Assembly (NCBI GenBank): GCA_965662545.1
Contig: CBFIHZ010000016.1
Location: 1-64,000, forward strand
Reading direction: 5' to 3'
Length of the DNA: 64,000 nt
Origin: CPC320 sp002684375
GTDB taxonomy: Bacteria > Pseudomonadota > Alphaproteobacteria > Rhodobacterales > Rhodobacteraceae
Every line of letters starts with the position of its first letter. Within the stretch, counting starts at the first letter, position 1. A model generated the notes under the pieces. It was not told where the DNA came from. It saw only the letters and a list, made by a program, of their open reading frames with translations, and did no database searches. The translations under genes were made by a program, and so were the position numbers. Below are positions 26,404 to 35,309 of the stretch, piece by piece.

Positions 26404-27918
26404 TCACGCCATCCACCAGCGCTCGGCCAGACGGGCGTTATCCAACGGCCATAGATTGCCGATGCGCTCGGGGCTTGCAAGACGTCTGTGCACTGCATGG
26501 CTGAAATCAACAAAAACCGGAGCGATCATAGTCCCGTCATTGCGGGCAATCAGTTGCATTTCGGCATAGTAGTCCGCCCGTTTCGCGCTGTCCATTTCCG
26601 AGCGGGCAGCCGTTTGCAACTGCACAAACCGCCGCTGATGGCAGGCGCCTGAAACCCCCACAGGGCCTGCGGGTGAACCGGCGCTGAACATCCAGTCTTC
26701 GGTCACGCGTCCATAGCAGAGCGACAGGCTCAAATCAGCCATCTTATTATGCGCTACGCCCCGCATATGTTGTAAATCCAACCCAATGTTCGATGCCAGT
26801 TTCCGGAAAACATCACCCGCTGCAGTGGTGAATAACGGCGATTTATCAGACAGAATAATGGCCAAAGATGCTTGGTCCATTTTTGCTTTTTTCAAATGAT
26901 ACCGGGCCCGATCTGTATCAAACTGCAGGGGCATGAGCGCACTGTGATAATAGCGATTGGCGGGACCAATCGGGCTGTCGGATGCAATGCGCCCAAATCC
27001 GTCAAACATTGCATCCAGCACGAATTGACGGTCAATCCCGTGTTTCAGTGCACGTGCCAGATGCCCGCCGGTGGCACTGTCCAGTTGCACCGGAACCGAC
27101 AGCGCCAGATGCTGGTTTCCAGTGACACGCTTTATCTGGATAGTGTCGTTTTCCGGACCGGCGTCACTGAGATGATCGGCGACATCAATACGGCGCTCCT
27201 GAAGAGCGGTGCGTCGCGCGGCAAGGCTCTCAAGGGCGGTAAAATCAACCTCGTCAAACCACCCTGCCTGACCCTCACGGTAATGGTTTTGCACCCGCCG
27301 GCCGATAAAACGCTGCCCCGGCTTGAAACATTCAACCCTGTAAAGTCCGGTGCCAATACCCTCGGCCATCGCCTGCGCAATTTGGCCAGCCGGATACATC
27401 AGCAAATGATAATCGGCCAGCAAATAGGGGAAATCCGCATTGCCCCGCGCCAGCTTGAACCGTACTTGATGCAACTTGGTTGCGCGCATCTCTGTAATCA
27501 TCGCCACCAAAGCCCGCGCCGGCGAGGCCACTTTTGGATCAAGGTGTAAACGCAGCGAGGCAATCACATCTTCAGCACTGAACAACTTGCCATTGTGAAA
27601 CACCACATCGCGCCGCAAATCCAAAGTCCAGACCCGCGCGTCCGCACCAGCTTGCCACCGGGTCGCCAATTCACCGCGCAGACTGCCATCGGGGGCCACC
27701 TCGGTCAGGGTGTCAAAGACCGCGCCCTGGGCGGCTGCAATCATAAACAAGCCGCGATGGGTGCGCCCGTCCCAAGTGTCGGTGGGCGATCCCCCAGACA
27801 ATCCGGCCCGCAACAAGCCACCGCGCTTTGGCAAGGCTAGCCCAGGGACACCACTGGCAGCAAACACTGCCGCGGCTGCTCCAGACGTCAAAAGTCGGCG
27901 CCGATCCAAAAGGCTCAT
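26404..27918 (-). CDS. ABC transporter substrate-binding protein, family 5 (peptide/opine type), Tat-exported
   Basis: This is a roughly 504-residue periplasmic protein with a twin-arginine-type signal ('LLDRRRLLTSGAAAAVFAASG', cleaved near 'GLAL'). The mature part follows the SBP family 5 plan: 'FDTLTEVAPDGSLRGELATRWQ', 'VWTLDLRRDVVFHNGKLFSAEDVIASL' and late 'RADYYAEMQLIARNDGTMIAPVF'. Such proteins bind peptides, opines or similar solutes for an ABC importer. No permease or ATPase gene is next to it, so it must work with components encoded elsewhere or serve another role. ATG 27918 has GGGAGAG 5 nt upstream; a GTG at 27924 is less likely. Confidence 0.85.
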   Translation of the reverse strand: MSLLDRRRLLTSGAAAAVFAASGVPGLALPKRGGLLRAGLSGGSPTDTWDGRTHRGLFMIAAAQGAVFDTLTEVAPDGSLRGELATRWQAGADARVWTLDLRRDVVFHNGKLFSAEDVIASLRLHLDPKVASPARALVAMITEMRATKLHQVRFKLARGNADFPYLLADYHLLMYPAGQIAQAMAEGIGTGLYRVECFKPGQRFIGRRVQNHYREGQAGWFDEVDFTALESLAARRTALQERRIDVADHLSDAGPENDTIQIKRVTGNQHLALSVPVQLDSATGGHLARALKHGIDRQFVLDAMFDGFGRIASDSPIGPANRYYHSALMPLQFDTDRARYHLKKAKMDQASLAIILSDKSPLFTTAAGDVFRKLASNIGLDLQHMRGVAHNKMADLSLSLCYGRVTEDWMFSAGSPAGPVGVSGACHQRRFVQLQTAARSEMDSAKRADYYAEMQLIARNDGTMIAPVFVDFSHAVHRRLASPERIGNLWPLDNARLAERWWMA

Positions 27919-28001
27919 AGACACTCTCCCAGCGCATCGCGATTCGGATGCCAGACCATAAGGCCAGAGCTTGGCGTTAGGATCAATACAAGCCCACCGT
28001 T

Positions 28002-28970
28002 TTAACGTGCCGCAAACCGATCCATCGCGCGCACCAAAGCTTCGCTAATGCCAGGTTCCGACAGGGCGTGACCGGCATTTCGAATAATCTGCAGTTCACC
28101 CGCAGGCCAATTTTGTGACAGCTCCCATGCCCGTTGCGGCGGACAAATCATATCATATCGGCCTTGTACGATGACGCCCGGGATATGAGCGATGCGGTCC
28201 ATATGTGCCAAAATCTGTCCATCAAACTCGAGAAATCCATCATTGCTGAAGTAATGGTTTTCAATGCGCGCAAAGGCCCGTGCATAATCGCCCGGGGCAC
28301 TGCCACCACCGTGATAATGCACCGAGGCCAGCGAGTTTTCCCAAGAGGCCCAAGCCTGCGCATACCGATGTTCAACCGCCATATCTCCGCAAAACAGCCG
28401 CTTTTGATAGGCAAGAATCAAGTCATCACGCTCTTCCAGCGGAATAAGATCGACAAAGGTCTTCCAGATATCGGGCCAGAATTGCCCAGCGCCACCGCCA
28501 TAAAACCAATCAAGCTCGACCCGGGTCATCAAAAACACCCCGCGCAACGCCAAAAAAGTCACTGACGTCGGATGTGTCTGGGCATAGATCAACGCCAGCG
28601 TTGCCCCCCAGCTGCCACCAAAAACCACCCAGCTGTCGATTTCAAACTCAGTCCTGATCCGCTCAATATCCGCCACCAGATGCCACGTAGTATTGTGCTC
28701 GACAGAAGATTTCGGCCGAGACCGGCCACATCCGCGCTGATCAAACAAAATAATTCGGTAATATTGTGGGTCAAAATAACGCCGCATCGCCGGGCTGCAG
28801 CCCCCGCCAGGGCCACCATGCAAGACGATCACCGGCACACCTTGCGGGTTGCCACATTGTTCTACATAGAGGCTATGCCCATCACCAACCTCGATAATCC
28901 GCTGGTCAAACGGATCAAGCGGGGGATAGAGATATTGCACTGCGCTCTTTTGGCCTGAAAACTTATCCAT
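28002..28970 (-). CDS. pip: Prolyl aminopeptidase (proline iminopeptidase)
   Basis: This 322-residue alpha/beta hydrolase removes N-terminal proline from peptides in the cytoplasm. Family motifs are 'VIVLHGGPGGGCSPAMRRYFDP', 'FDQRGCGRSRP', the nucleophile elbow 'GGSWGATLAL', the catalytic Asp in 'QGRYDMICPP' and the His in 'NAGHALSEP'. The length agrees. The ATG at 28970 is preferred over one at 28997 because it fits relatives ('MDKFSGQKSAVQYLYPPLDPFDQ'). It is divergent from ubiG with only 49 bp between the starts. Confidence 0.9.
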   Translation of the reverse strand: MDKFSGQKSAVQYLYPPLDPFDQRIIEVGDGHSLYVEQCGNPQGVPVIVLHGGPGGGCSPAMRRYFDPQYYRIILFDQRGCGRSRPKSSVEHNTTWHLVADIERIRTEFEIDSWVVFGGSWGATLALIYAQTHPTSVTFLALRGVFLMTRVELDWFYGGGAGQFWPDIWKTFVDLIPLEERDDLILAYQKRLFCGDMAVEHRYAQAWASWENSLASVHYHGGGSAPGDYARAFARIENHYFSNDGFLEFDGQILAHMDRIAHIPGVIVQGRYDMICPPQRAWELSQNWPAGELQIIRNAGHALSEPGISEALVRAMDRFAAR

Positions 28971-29019
28971 AAATGCTCTATATGTGATAGCAGACACAAA
29001 AGACCATACGGAGAAAAAA

Positions 29020-29763
29020 ATGCAAGCGTCTCAAAGCACCGTTGATCCAGCGGAAATCGCTAAATTTCAGGCGATGGCCGATGAATGGTGGGATCCAAAC
29101 GGCAAATTCAAGCCTCTTCATATGCTGAATCCCTGCCGTCTGGACTATATCACCCAACAGATTGCGGCAGAATTTGACCGGGACTTGACCAGTGATTTGC
29201 CATTTTCAGGCTTGCAGATTCTCGATATCGGCTGCGGTGGCGGTTTGCTATGCGAGCCGATGGCGCGGCTGGGTGCGACGGTAATCGGGGTCGATGCTGC
29301 CGGTCGCAACATCCCTGTGGCCGCCGCCCACGCTGCGCAATCAGGTCTGACCATAAACTACCGCCACGCCACCGCCGAGGCTCTGGTTGATGAGGGCGCA
29401 GAATTCGACGTGGTCCTCAACATGGAGGTGGTCGAACATGTCGAGGGACCGCTTGAATATCTGACAGCTTGTCAGCGACTGCTTAAATCTGGGGGGTTAA
29501 TGATCTGTTCCACGATTAACCGTAACGCCAAGAGTTTTGTAATGGCAATCGTGGGCGCGGAATATGTAATGCGCTGGTTACCCAAAGGCACACATGAATG
29601 GAACAAATTCATCACACCAGAGGAATTGTTCTCGCTGATCGAAACCGCCGGGCTTGAGGCTGTTGATCGCAAGGGATTTGTGTTCAATCCGATCACTTGG
29701 CAATGGCGCTTGTCAGATCGTGATCTAAGCGTCAACTATGTCACGGCCAGCGTCAAAGCCTGA
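29020..29763 (+). CDS. ubiG: Ubiquinone biosynthesis O-methyltransferase
   Basis: This 247-residue SAM-dependent methyltransferase catalyses both O-methylations of ubiquinone synthesis. It starts 'STVDPAEIAKFQAMADEWWDPNGKFKPLHMLNPCRLDYI', diagnostic of UbiG. It carries the SAM motif 'LDIGCGGGLLCEPMARLG', the acidic 'VIGVDAA', and later 'GLMICSTINRNAKSF'. The ATG at 29020 has GGAG followed by an A-run; a start at 28984 would add an unlikely tail. It is a single gene between pip (divergent) and a convergent marR-type gene. Confidence 0.95.
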   Translation: MQASQSTVDPAEIAKFQAMADEWWDPNGKFKPLHMLNPCRLDYITQQIAAEFDRDLTSDLPFSGLQILDIGCGGGLLCEPMARLGATVIGVDAAGRNIPVAAAHAAQSGLTINYRHATAEALVDEGAEFDVVLNMEVVEHVEGPLEYLTACQRLLKSGGLMICSTINRNAKSFVMAIVGAEYVMRWLPKGTHEWNKFITPEELFSLIETAGLEAVDRKGFVFNPITWQWRLSDRDLSVNYVTASVKA

Positions 29764-29781
29764 GAAAGCAAACCGCAGGGG

Positions 29782-30225
29782 TTAACTGTCGTGCTCCAAC
29801 CGCAGCCTAAGCTCACGCAAAATCGGCAGGGCCGCCCGGACCTTATCACTGCCCATATCACGCACCAGATCATCAATCATCGGCGTAATGGCGGCCAGGG
29901 CCTGATCACGGGCTAAAATACCCGCAGGGCTGATTGCAACCAGCTTGCTACGGGCATCATCCCAGTCGGGGCGCACATGGACATAGCCTGAAATTTCCAA
30001 CTTGTTGAGGGTATTGGTCATCGCCCCCCGCGTCACATGAAAGCTTTTTGCCAAATTAGCCGGCGTGCGTTCCTGCCCAAAGCGACCAAGATGATTCAAC
30101 ACCGAGAAATGCGAGATTTCCATACCGTTGGGCAAAATCCGCGAGAGCCGGTTGCGCAACAGCTGATCGGCTGTGAGAATTTCACTAAATAACGTTACGG
30201 CTAACACTTGCGCTTCATCTATCAT
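29782..30225 (-). CDS. MarR-family transcriptional regulator
   Basis: This 147-residue helix-rich winged-helix protein is a MarR-type dimeric repressor. 'RFGQERTPANLAKSFHVTRGAMTNTLNKLEISGYVHVRPDWDDARSKLVAIS' contains the recognition helix and the basic wing. Its ATG at 30225 overlaps by one base the TGA of the amidase gene (TGATG), so the two are coupled. It may respond to a small aromatic or acidic ligand. What it regulates, beyond possibly its own operon, is not visible. Confidence 0.85.
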   Translation of the reverse strand: MIDEAQVLAVTLFSEILTADQLLRNRLSRILPNGMEISHFSVLNHLGRFGQERTPANLAKSFHVTRGAMTNTLNKLEISGYVHVRPDWDDARSKLVAISPAGILARDQALAAITPMIDDLVRDMGSDKVRAALPILRELRLRLEHDS

Positions 30226-31055
30226 CACGGACCTTCAAATCGACGGCTGTGGCACAATGACGGGATTCTGCGCCGCGCCTGGGAGACCTGACCAAGATCG
30301 AGATCGACCCAGACTATAGAGTATTCTTGGCCCGCGTCACATAAAATTTCACCCCAGGGTGATATCGCCATACTATGCCCAAAGGTTTTGCGCGGCTTTC
30401 CAGACTTGGCAGGATGCGTGCCGAATTGGGCAGGCGCCAAGACATAGCAGCCGGTTTCGATTGCCCGTGCCTGCAACAACGCAGACCAATGCGCAACACC
30501 CGTTACCGGTGAAAAAGCCGACGGGACGGTTAAAATATCCGCACCCGCCAAGGCCAATGATCGATAAAGATAGGGAAACCGCAGATCGTAACAGATTGTC
30601 ATGCCCAGCGTCCCAAACGGTGTTTTGGCTGTGACAGCCCGGTCGCCCGGCAGATAGCCATCAGACTCACGATAGGTTTCTTCGGCTGAGACATCGACGT
30701 CAAACATATGGATTTTATCATAGCGCGCGTGGACAGATCCGTCGGGGGCAACCAGAAATGACCGGTTGGCAAAGCGCCCGTCGGCCGCATCGGTTTTCAA
30801 AGCCAGTGACCCGATCAGCAGCCAGATGCCCAACTCGTCAGCAAGATCACAAAGGGCCGCAAGCGTGGCATCTTGCGCCTCATGTTGCAACACTGCCTGT
30901 TGTTGGCGTCGGCTGGTTGAGACACAATTGGTCACCTCTGGGGTCAGTACAAAGCCAGCACCCGCAGCAGCAGCCTCACGGACCTTATCCAACGTGCAGA
31001 CCAGATTGCTTTTGGGTTCATCGCCAGAGGTCAATTGCAACAAAGCGGCCCGCAT
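30225..31055 (-). CDS. Carbon-nitrogen hydrolase (Nit2/omega-amidase-like)
   Basis: This 276-residue nitrilase-superfamily protein carries the Glu-Lys-Cys triad: Glu in 'VLTPEVTN', Lys in 'YDKIHMFDV', Cys in 'ICYDLRFPYLYRSLALAGADI'. The sequence is closest to the Nit1/Nit2 branch, which hydrolyses deaminated glutathione or omega-amides such as 2-oxoglutaramate as metabolite repair. Its place next to glutaredoxin 3 fits a glutathione-linked role but does not prove it. An alternative GTG start is one codon upstream. It lies 13 bp after grxC in a leftward operon and overlaps the marR gene by one base at its end. Confidence 0.85.
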   Translation of the reverse strand: MRAALLQLTSGDEPKSNLVCTLDKVREAAAAGAGFVLTPEVTNCVSTSRRQQQAVLQHEAQDATLAALCDLADELGIWLLIGSLALKTDAADGRFANRSFLVAPDGSVHARYDKIHMFDVDVSAEETYRESDGYLPGDRAVTAKTPFGTLGMTICYDLRFPYLYRSLALAGADILTVPSAFSPVTGVAHWSALLQARAIETGCYVLAPAQFGTHPAKSGKPRKTFGHSMAISPWGEILCDAGQEYSIVWVDLDLGQVSQARRRIPSLCHSRRFEGP

Positions 31056-31068
31056 CACACCAACGCCA

Positions 31069-31326
31069 TTAAGCGGCCAGCATAGCGTCGAGCTTGCCTG
31101 AACGCTCTAAATTGAAAAGCTGGTCGCAACCGCCGATATGCTGCGTTCCGATGAAAATTTGTGGCACACTGCTTTGTCCTGCGGCGCGCGTGATCATCTC
31201 GGCCCGACGCTCAGGCTCCATCTGGATGTTTATCTCTGCATAAGACACGCCTTTTTGATTAAGTAACCGCTTGGCAGCAAAACAATACCCACAAGTGGAA
31301 GAAGTATAAATTTCAATCGGCTGCAT
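31069..31326 (-). CDS. grxC: Glutaredoxin 3
   Basis: This 85-residue thioredoxin-fold redox protein has the dithiol active site 'STCGYCFAAKRLL' (Cys12-Gly-Tyr-Cys15). The glutathione-binding 'SSVPQIFIGTQHIGGCDQLFNLERSGKLD' carries the cis-proline. It reduces protein disulfides and glutathione mixed disulfides in the cytoplasm. It sits between comF (upstream) and the nitrilase-family gene in a leftward run of genes with short gaps, a set I have seen conserved in Rhodobacterales. Confidence 0.95.
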   Translation of the reverse strand: MQPIEIYTSSTCGYCFAAKRLLNQKGVSYAEINIQMEPERRAEMITRAAGQSSVPQIFIGTQHIGGCDQLFNLERSGKLDAMLAA

Positions 31327-31362
31327 ATAGTTGAACCTTTCGTAAACAATTTTTTCAAAATG

Positions 31363-32097
31363 CTAAATCTGCTTTTGAACACGCGCCAGAACGGAGGTAT
31401 AAACGTCATAATTTCCGCTTTTTTGCAAGGCTTTAGTCGCTGCCGTAAGTGTCGCACCCGAAGTCATTACATCGTCCACCAACAAAATTGGTCGGTCAAG
31501 CCACCGGTGTTGATACCGCGGATTGCGCGTCATAGCCGACCCCACAATGGCAAAACGCTGGTCAGTGCTACATCCCTCAAGCGACTGCGTCCGCGAACTG
31601 CGGATCAACAAATCGGCACAATGCGACAGGTCCAGCCGCTTGGCCAAAGCCGCACTTAACAAAGCCGCCTGATTATAGCGCCGGCGGAAAAGCCGTGTCC
31701 AATGTAAGGGCACCGGCGCCACCAACATATTGGGCTGTACTAAGACCCGGCTCACCTGCGCCATCCAATCTGCGGCGGGGCGCACGATATCATGGCGGTC
31801 GCCGTGTTTCAGTGCCAGTACCAACGACCGCCCCGTCTCGTCATAGGCCAGCGCCGCGACCCCGCGACGCCACGGCGGGCCAAGCGACAGACACGAATCG
31901 CAGATCACCTGCTCAGAAGCATCAAGATAGCCTGGCAGCGACAGCCCGCATGTCCAACACCCCGTCCCCCGCATAAAGTGGACCTGACGCCAACAGGTCC
32001 CACACAGCCCATAGTCACTTTCTACATGGCCGCCGCAGGCAACACAGCGCGGTGGATAAATAATATCCAACGCAGTTTGAAGTTTCCCCCAGCCCAT
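31363..32097 (-). CDS. comF: ComF-family phosphoribosyltransferase-like protein
   Basis: This 244-residue protein begins with a zinc-ribbon-like cysteine set ('PPRCVACGGHV', 'CGTCWRQ', 'CWTC', 'VICDSC'). It ends in a phosphoribosyltransferase domain with the PRPP loop 'PILLVDDVMTSGATLTAATKAL'. Homologues take part in DNA uptake for transformation in some bacteria, but in most proteobacteria the role is untested. It is divergent from the methyltransferase gene with only 14 bp between the starts, so the promoters must overlap the coding ends. It heads the run comF-grxC-amidase-marR. Confidence 0.9.
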   Translation of the reverse strand: MGWGKLQTALDIIYPPRCVACGGHVESDYGLCGTCWRQVHFMRGTGCWTCGLSLPGYLDASEQVICDSCLSLGPPWRRGVAALAYDETGRSLVLALKHGDRHDIVRPAADWMAQVSRVLVQPNMLVAPVPLHWTRLFRRRYNQAALLSAALAKRLDLSHCADLLIRSSRTQSLEGCSTDQRFAIVGSAMTRNPRYQHRWLDRPILLVDDVMTSGATLTAATKALQKSGNYDVYTSVLARVQKQI

Positions 32098-32111
32098 TCT
32101 AACATCCCCCT

Positions 32112-32921
32112 ATGACTGCTCTGACCGATTACGACGCGTTAAACCGCAACCGCCAACGTCACCAACCAGAGGCCCTGTTTTTGCACCGGCAAGCAATTGC
32201 CGAGCTGCAGGATCGCCTGAGCATGGTTAACAGAACCTTTCGCCAACCAGCGATTGTGAGCGGATTTCCGGTTATATGGCAAACGGCGTTTCCCGAGGCT
32301 GAGATTTTTCCTGATCAAGATACTCTGGAAGTCACACCAAACAGTTGTGATCTGGTGATCCATGCAATGGCGCTGCACTGGGCCAATGATTTGGTGGGTC
32401 AGCTCATTCAGTGCCGGAGGGCGCTGCAACCCGACGGCTTGTTTCTGGCAGCATGTTTTGGTGGTCAAACACTCATCGAACTCAGAGCAGCCCTTGCAGA
32501 GGCCGAGATTGAGATCACAGGTGGGCTGTCGCCGCGCATTGCGCCAATGGCGGAAATTCGCGACCTTGGCGGCCTGCTGCAACGGGCCGGATTTGCTTTG
32601 CCCGTGGCCGACAGCGCGCGGTTGACGGTAACCTATCGCTCTGCACGCCACCTGATGCACGAGCTGCGGGCAATGGGGGAAAACAACGCACTGGCCAACC
32701 GGCTGCGCCACCCGACCAAAGCGGCAGTTCTGCGACGCACAGAGGAAATTTATAATGCCCGCCATCGCAGAGATGACGGAACAATCGCGGCGACGTTTGA
32801 GATGATTTACCTAACGGGGTGGGCACCTGACCCTTCTCAGCCAAAACCTCTGCGCCCCGGATCAGCGGTCACCCGGCTGTCTGCAGCACTTAAAACTCAA
32901 GAAAACCCGCTGAAAGATTGA
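32112..32921 (+). CDS. SAM-dependent methyltransferase (BioC/NDUFAF5-like)
   Basis: This 269-residue class I methyltransferase-like protein is of the type related to human NDUFAF5 and bacterial BioC. It has an N-terminal 'FLHRQAIAELQDRLSMVNRTF', 'VIHAMALHWANDLVGQLIQCRRALQPDGLFLAACFGGQTLIELR' and 'GLLQRAGFALPVADSARLTVTY'. The usual glycine-rich SAM motif I is poorly preserved in the first third, so activity is not certain. It may modify a complex I subunit or another protein. It lies 57 bp before hemH in the same direction. It is not likely to be true BioC, as no other biotin synthesis gene is present. Confidence 0.75.
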   Translation: MTALTDYDALNRNRQRHQPEALFLHRQAIAELQDRLSMVNRTFRQPAIVSGFPVIWQTAFPEAEIFPDQDTLEVTPNSCDLVIHAMALHWANDLVGQLIQCRRALQPDGLFLAACFGGQTLIELRAALAEAEIEITGGLSPRIAPMAEIRDLGGLLQRAGFALPVADSARLTVTYRSARHLMHELRAMGENNALANRLRHPTKAAVLRRTEEIYNARHRRDDGTIAATFEMIYLTGWAPDPSQPKPLRPGSAVTRLSAALKTQENPLKD

Positions 32922-32977
32922 CCCGGGCCGGGAATCGCTTATGTGCGTAGTAAGCAGCATAGCAATCGGATTTTATC

Positions 32978-34042
32978 ATGTTTGACGCCAGCACACCTGC
33001 CACCTGCCCCATGCATGCTCCGGCAGACCACCCCGGCTTTCCCCCTGAAAAGGTAGGTATTTTGCTGACCAACCTCGGCACACCTGACAACACGGATTAT
33101 TGGTCGATGCGGCGATATCTTGGCGAGTTTTTGTCCGACCGGCGGGTGATTGATTACTCACCCTGGCTGTGGCAACCGCTTCTGCAGCTGATTATTTTGA
33201 CCAAGCGGCCGTTTTCTTCAGGCGCGGCGTACCGAACGATCTGGAACGAAGAGGCCGATGAAAGCCCGCTGATGACAATCACTAAAGATCAAACCCATAA
33301 GATCAAAGACGCTATGCAGGCGCGGTATGGCGATCAGGTAATGGTTGATTTCTGCATGCGCTATGGCAACCCATCCACAAAATCCAAGGTCGAGGCGATG
33401 ATTGAGGCAGGCTGTCGGAAAATCCTGTTTTTCCCGCTGTATCCGCAATATGCGGGCCCTACCGTGGCCACTGCGAACGATCAGTTTTTCCGCATTCTGA
33501 TGGCGGCAAAATGGCAACCGGCTGCGCGTACTGTGGCGCCTTATTTCGACCATCCGCTGTATATTGATGCCCTGGCCCAATCGGTCGAGCGGGCCTATGC
33601 CGCAGCTGAAAAGACCCCCGATCTGTTGGTTTGCTCTTATCACGGGGTGCCGCAGCGATATCTGACGGAGGGCGATCCTTATCATTGCCAATGCCAGAAA
33701 ACCACGCGGCTGCTAAAAGAACGTCTGGGCTGGGATGACAGCCAGATCATCACCACCTTCCAATCCAAATTCGGCCCCGAAGATTGGCTACAACCCTATA
33801 CGGTCAAAGAGGTGGCTCGGCTGGCCGAAGAAGAGGCAAAAACCAATATAGCCGTGATTGCACCAGCCTTTTCCGCCGATTGTATCGAAACATTGGAAGA
33901 GATTAACGAGGAAATCAAAGAAAGCTTTGAAGAGGCAGGCGGCGAGCATTTCACCTATATTCCCTGCCTCAACGATGACGCGCCCCATATCAAAGCGCTG
34001 TCTGCAGTTATCGAAGAAAACCTGCGAGGCTGGTTGGACTGA
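32978..34042 (+). CDS. hemH: Ferrochelatase
   Basis: This 354-residue enzyme inserts ferrous iron into protoporphyrin IX, the last step of haem synthesis, at the inner face of the membrane. Motifs are 'GILLTNLGTPDNTDYWSMRRYLGEFLSDRRV' near the N terminus, the catalytic His in 'LVCSYHGVPQRYL', and 'VIAPAFSADCIETLEEINEE' with the metal-site Glu. 'YHCQCQ' and nearby cysteines are notable but family-like. The gene is rightward, and the AMP-ligase start follows 28 bp after its stop, so the following genes may be cotranscribed. Confidence 0.95.
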   Translation: MFDASTPATCPMHAPADHPGFPPEKVGILLTNLGTPDNTDYWSMRRYLGEFLSDRRVIDYSPWLWQPLLQLIILTKRPFSSGAAYRTIWNEEADESPLMTITKDQTHKIKDAMQARYGDQVMVDFCMRYGNPSTKSKVEAMIEAGCRKILFFPLYPQYAGPTVATANDQFFRILMAAKWQPAARTVAPYFDHPLYIDALAQSVERAYAAAEKTPDLLVCSYHGVPQRYLTEGDPYHCQCQKTTRLLKERLGWDDSQIITTFQSKFGPEDWLQPYTVKEVARLAEEEAKTNIAVIAPAFSADCIETLEEINEEIKESFEEAGGEHFTYIPCLNDDAPHIKALSAVIEENLRGWLD

Positions 34043-34070
34043 TCGCCCTGTCTGTGGCATAGCCCCAAAT

Positions 34071-35309
34071 ATGGAGCAGTTTGTCTGGAATTCACACAGT
34101 GTCGTAACCGGACCGAACGGACCGGTATCGCGCCCCGATCCCATATCGCAGGCGAATGTTGTGCTCATCCCAGCCCAAACGGCCACCGCCTGCCTGACAC
34201 TGGCCGCAGCCGCCTTTCTTGGTCAGAGCGAATTTTGCATTTCTGGCCCAACACCGCATAAGGACCTCATCCGAGAGACCCTAAGCGAGAGCGGTTCAGC
34301 TGGCTTTTTTCAATGTCTATCTTCGGGCAGTTCAGGCCGACCCAAACGGATGCGCCGCAGCCATGCCTCATGGACGAAAAGTTTTCGTATCAATGCTGGA
34401 CTTTGGGGCATTACGCGACAAGATAGCTATGCGGTACTGGGGGCCTTGTCGCATTCGTTGGCCTTGTATAGCTGCCTTGAGGGACTGTATCTCGGTGCCG
34501 ATCTGCTACTGCTCAGCGATCTCAGACCCGACCGTCAAGCCATTCAAATAGAGAAAAAAGATGCGAGTATACTCTATGCCACCCCGACACAATTGCGGCA
34601 ATTACACACCTATGCTGCACGCCCGTTGCCCAGCCTGCGCAAGGTGCTCATTGGCGGCGCGTCCCTTGATCCTGCGACCAGAAACCTCGCGGAGCGACTG
34701 TGCCCGAATGCCGAGATTTTAGAGTTTTATGGCGCCGCTGAAACAAGCTTTATCAGTCTGTCAGACAGCCAGACACCCGCAGGGTCAGTCGGTCGGGCCT
34801 ATCCCGATGTGGAAATATCAGTCCGCGGATTTGACGGGGCGCCACTGGCCCGCAACATGCAGGGCGAACTTTGGGTGCGCAGCCCCTATCTGTTCGCGGG
34901 ATATTGTGACAACAGCGCGCCTGCAGCAAGCCACACGCCCGAGTGGATCAGCGTGGGAGAAGTGGGTCAGATTGATCAAGCGGGTTTTCTTTTTCTCACT
35001 GGGCGCCGCTCGCGCATGTTCACAGTCGCAGATCAAAACATCTTTCCCGAACAGATTGAAAGCTGGTTTCAGGCCCGCGGAGTGGACCCTGTCGCGGTAT
35101 TGCAGCAGCGCGATCCTCAACTGGGCAATAAGGCGGTTCTGGTCACGACGGGACAACACTACAGCACAGACCAACTCAAAGCCCTGAGCCGAGACCTGCC
35201 GATGCACGCCAAACCAAGAAGTTTTATCACCGTCGACAGCTGGCCGCGTCTGGCATCAGGCAAAACTGATCTGCAAGCGCTGGCCGCTCAACTCGGCACC
35301 ACGACATGA
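34071..35309 (+). CDS. AMP-dependent acyl-CoA synthetase/ligase, short form
   Basis: This 412-residue adenylate-forming enzyme has the P-loop-like 'LSSGSSGRPKRMRRSHASW', 'EFYGAAETSFISL' and 'LFLTGRRSRMFTVADQNIFPEQIE'. The C-terminal catalytic Lys is in 'PRLASGKTDLQAL'. It is about 100 residues shorter than ordinary fatty acyl-CoA synthetases, trimmed at the N terminus. It probably activates an acid to its CoA thioester or loads a carrier. A longer frame (33858) overlaps hemH and is rejected; ATG 34071 fits. Its stop overlaps the thiolase start by 4 bp, and the pair faces bioYNM. A ligase-thiolase pair beside bioY recalls yhfT-yhfS-bioY of Bacillus, so a role in acyl or pimelate supply is conceivable. 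Confidence 0.82.
   Translation: MEQFVWNSHSVVTGPNGPVSRPDPISQANVVLIPAQTATACLTLAAAAFLGQSEFCISGPTPHKDLIRETLSESGSAGFFQCLSSGSSGRPKRMRRSHASWTKSFRINAGLWGITRQDSYAVLGALSHSLALYSCLEGLYLGADLLLLSDLRPDRQAIQIEKKDASILYATPTQLRQLHTYAARPLPSLRKVLIGGASLDPATRNLAERLCPNAEILEFYGAAETSFISLSDSQTPAGSVGRAYPDVEISVRGFDGAPLARNMQGELWVRSPYLFAGYCDNSAPAASHTPEWISVGEVGQIDQAGFLFLTGRRSRMFTVADQNIFPEQIESWFQARGVDPVAVLQQRDPQLGNKAVLVTTGQHYSTDQLKALSRDLPMHAKPRSFITVDSWPRLASGKTDLQALAAQLGTTT

Noticed and set aside
33858..34070. Longer start for the AMP-ligase inside hemH
   Set aside because: It overlaps hemH by 185 bp in another frame, and the residues there do not resemble the family; ATG 34071 fits.
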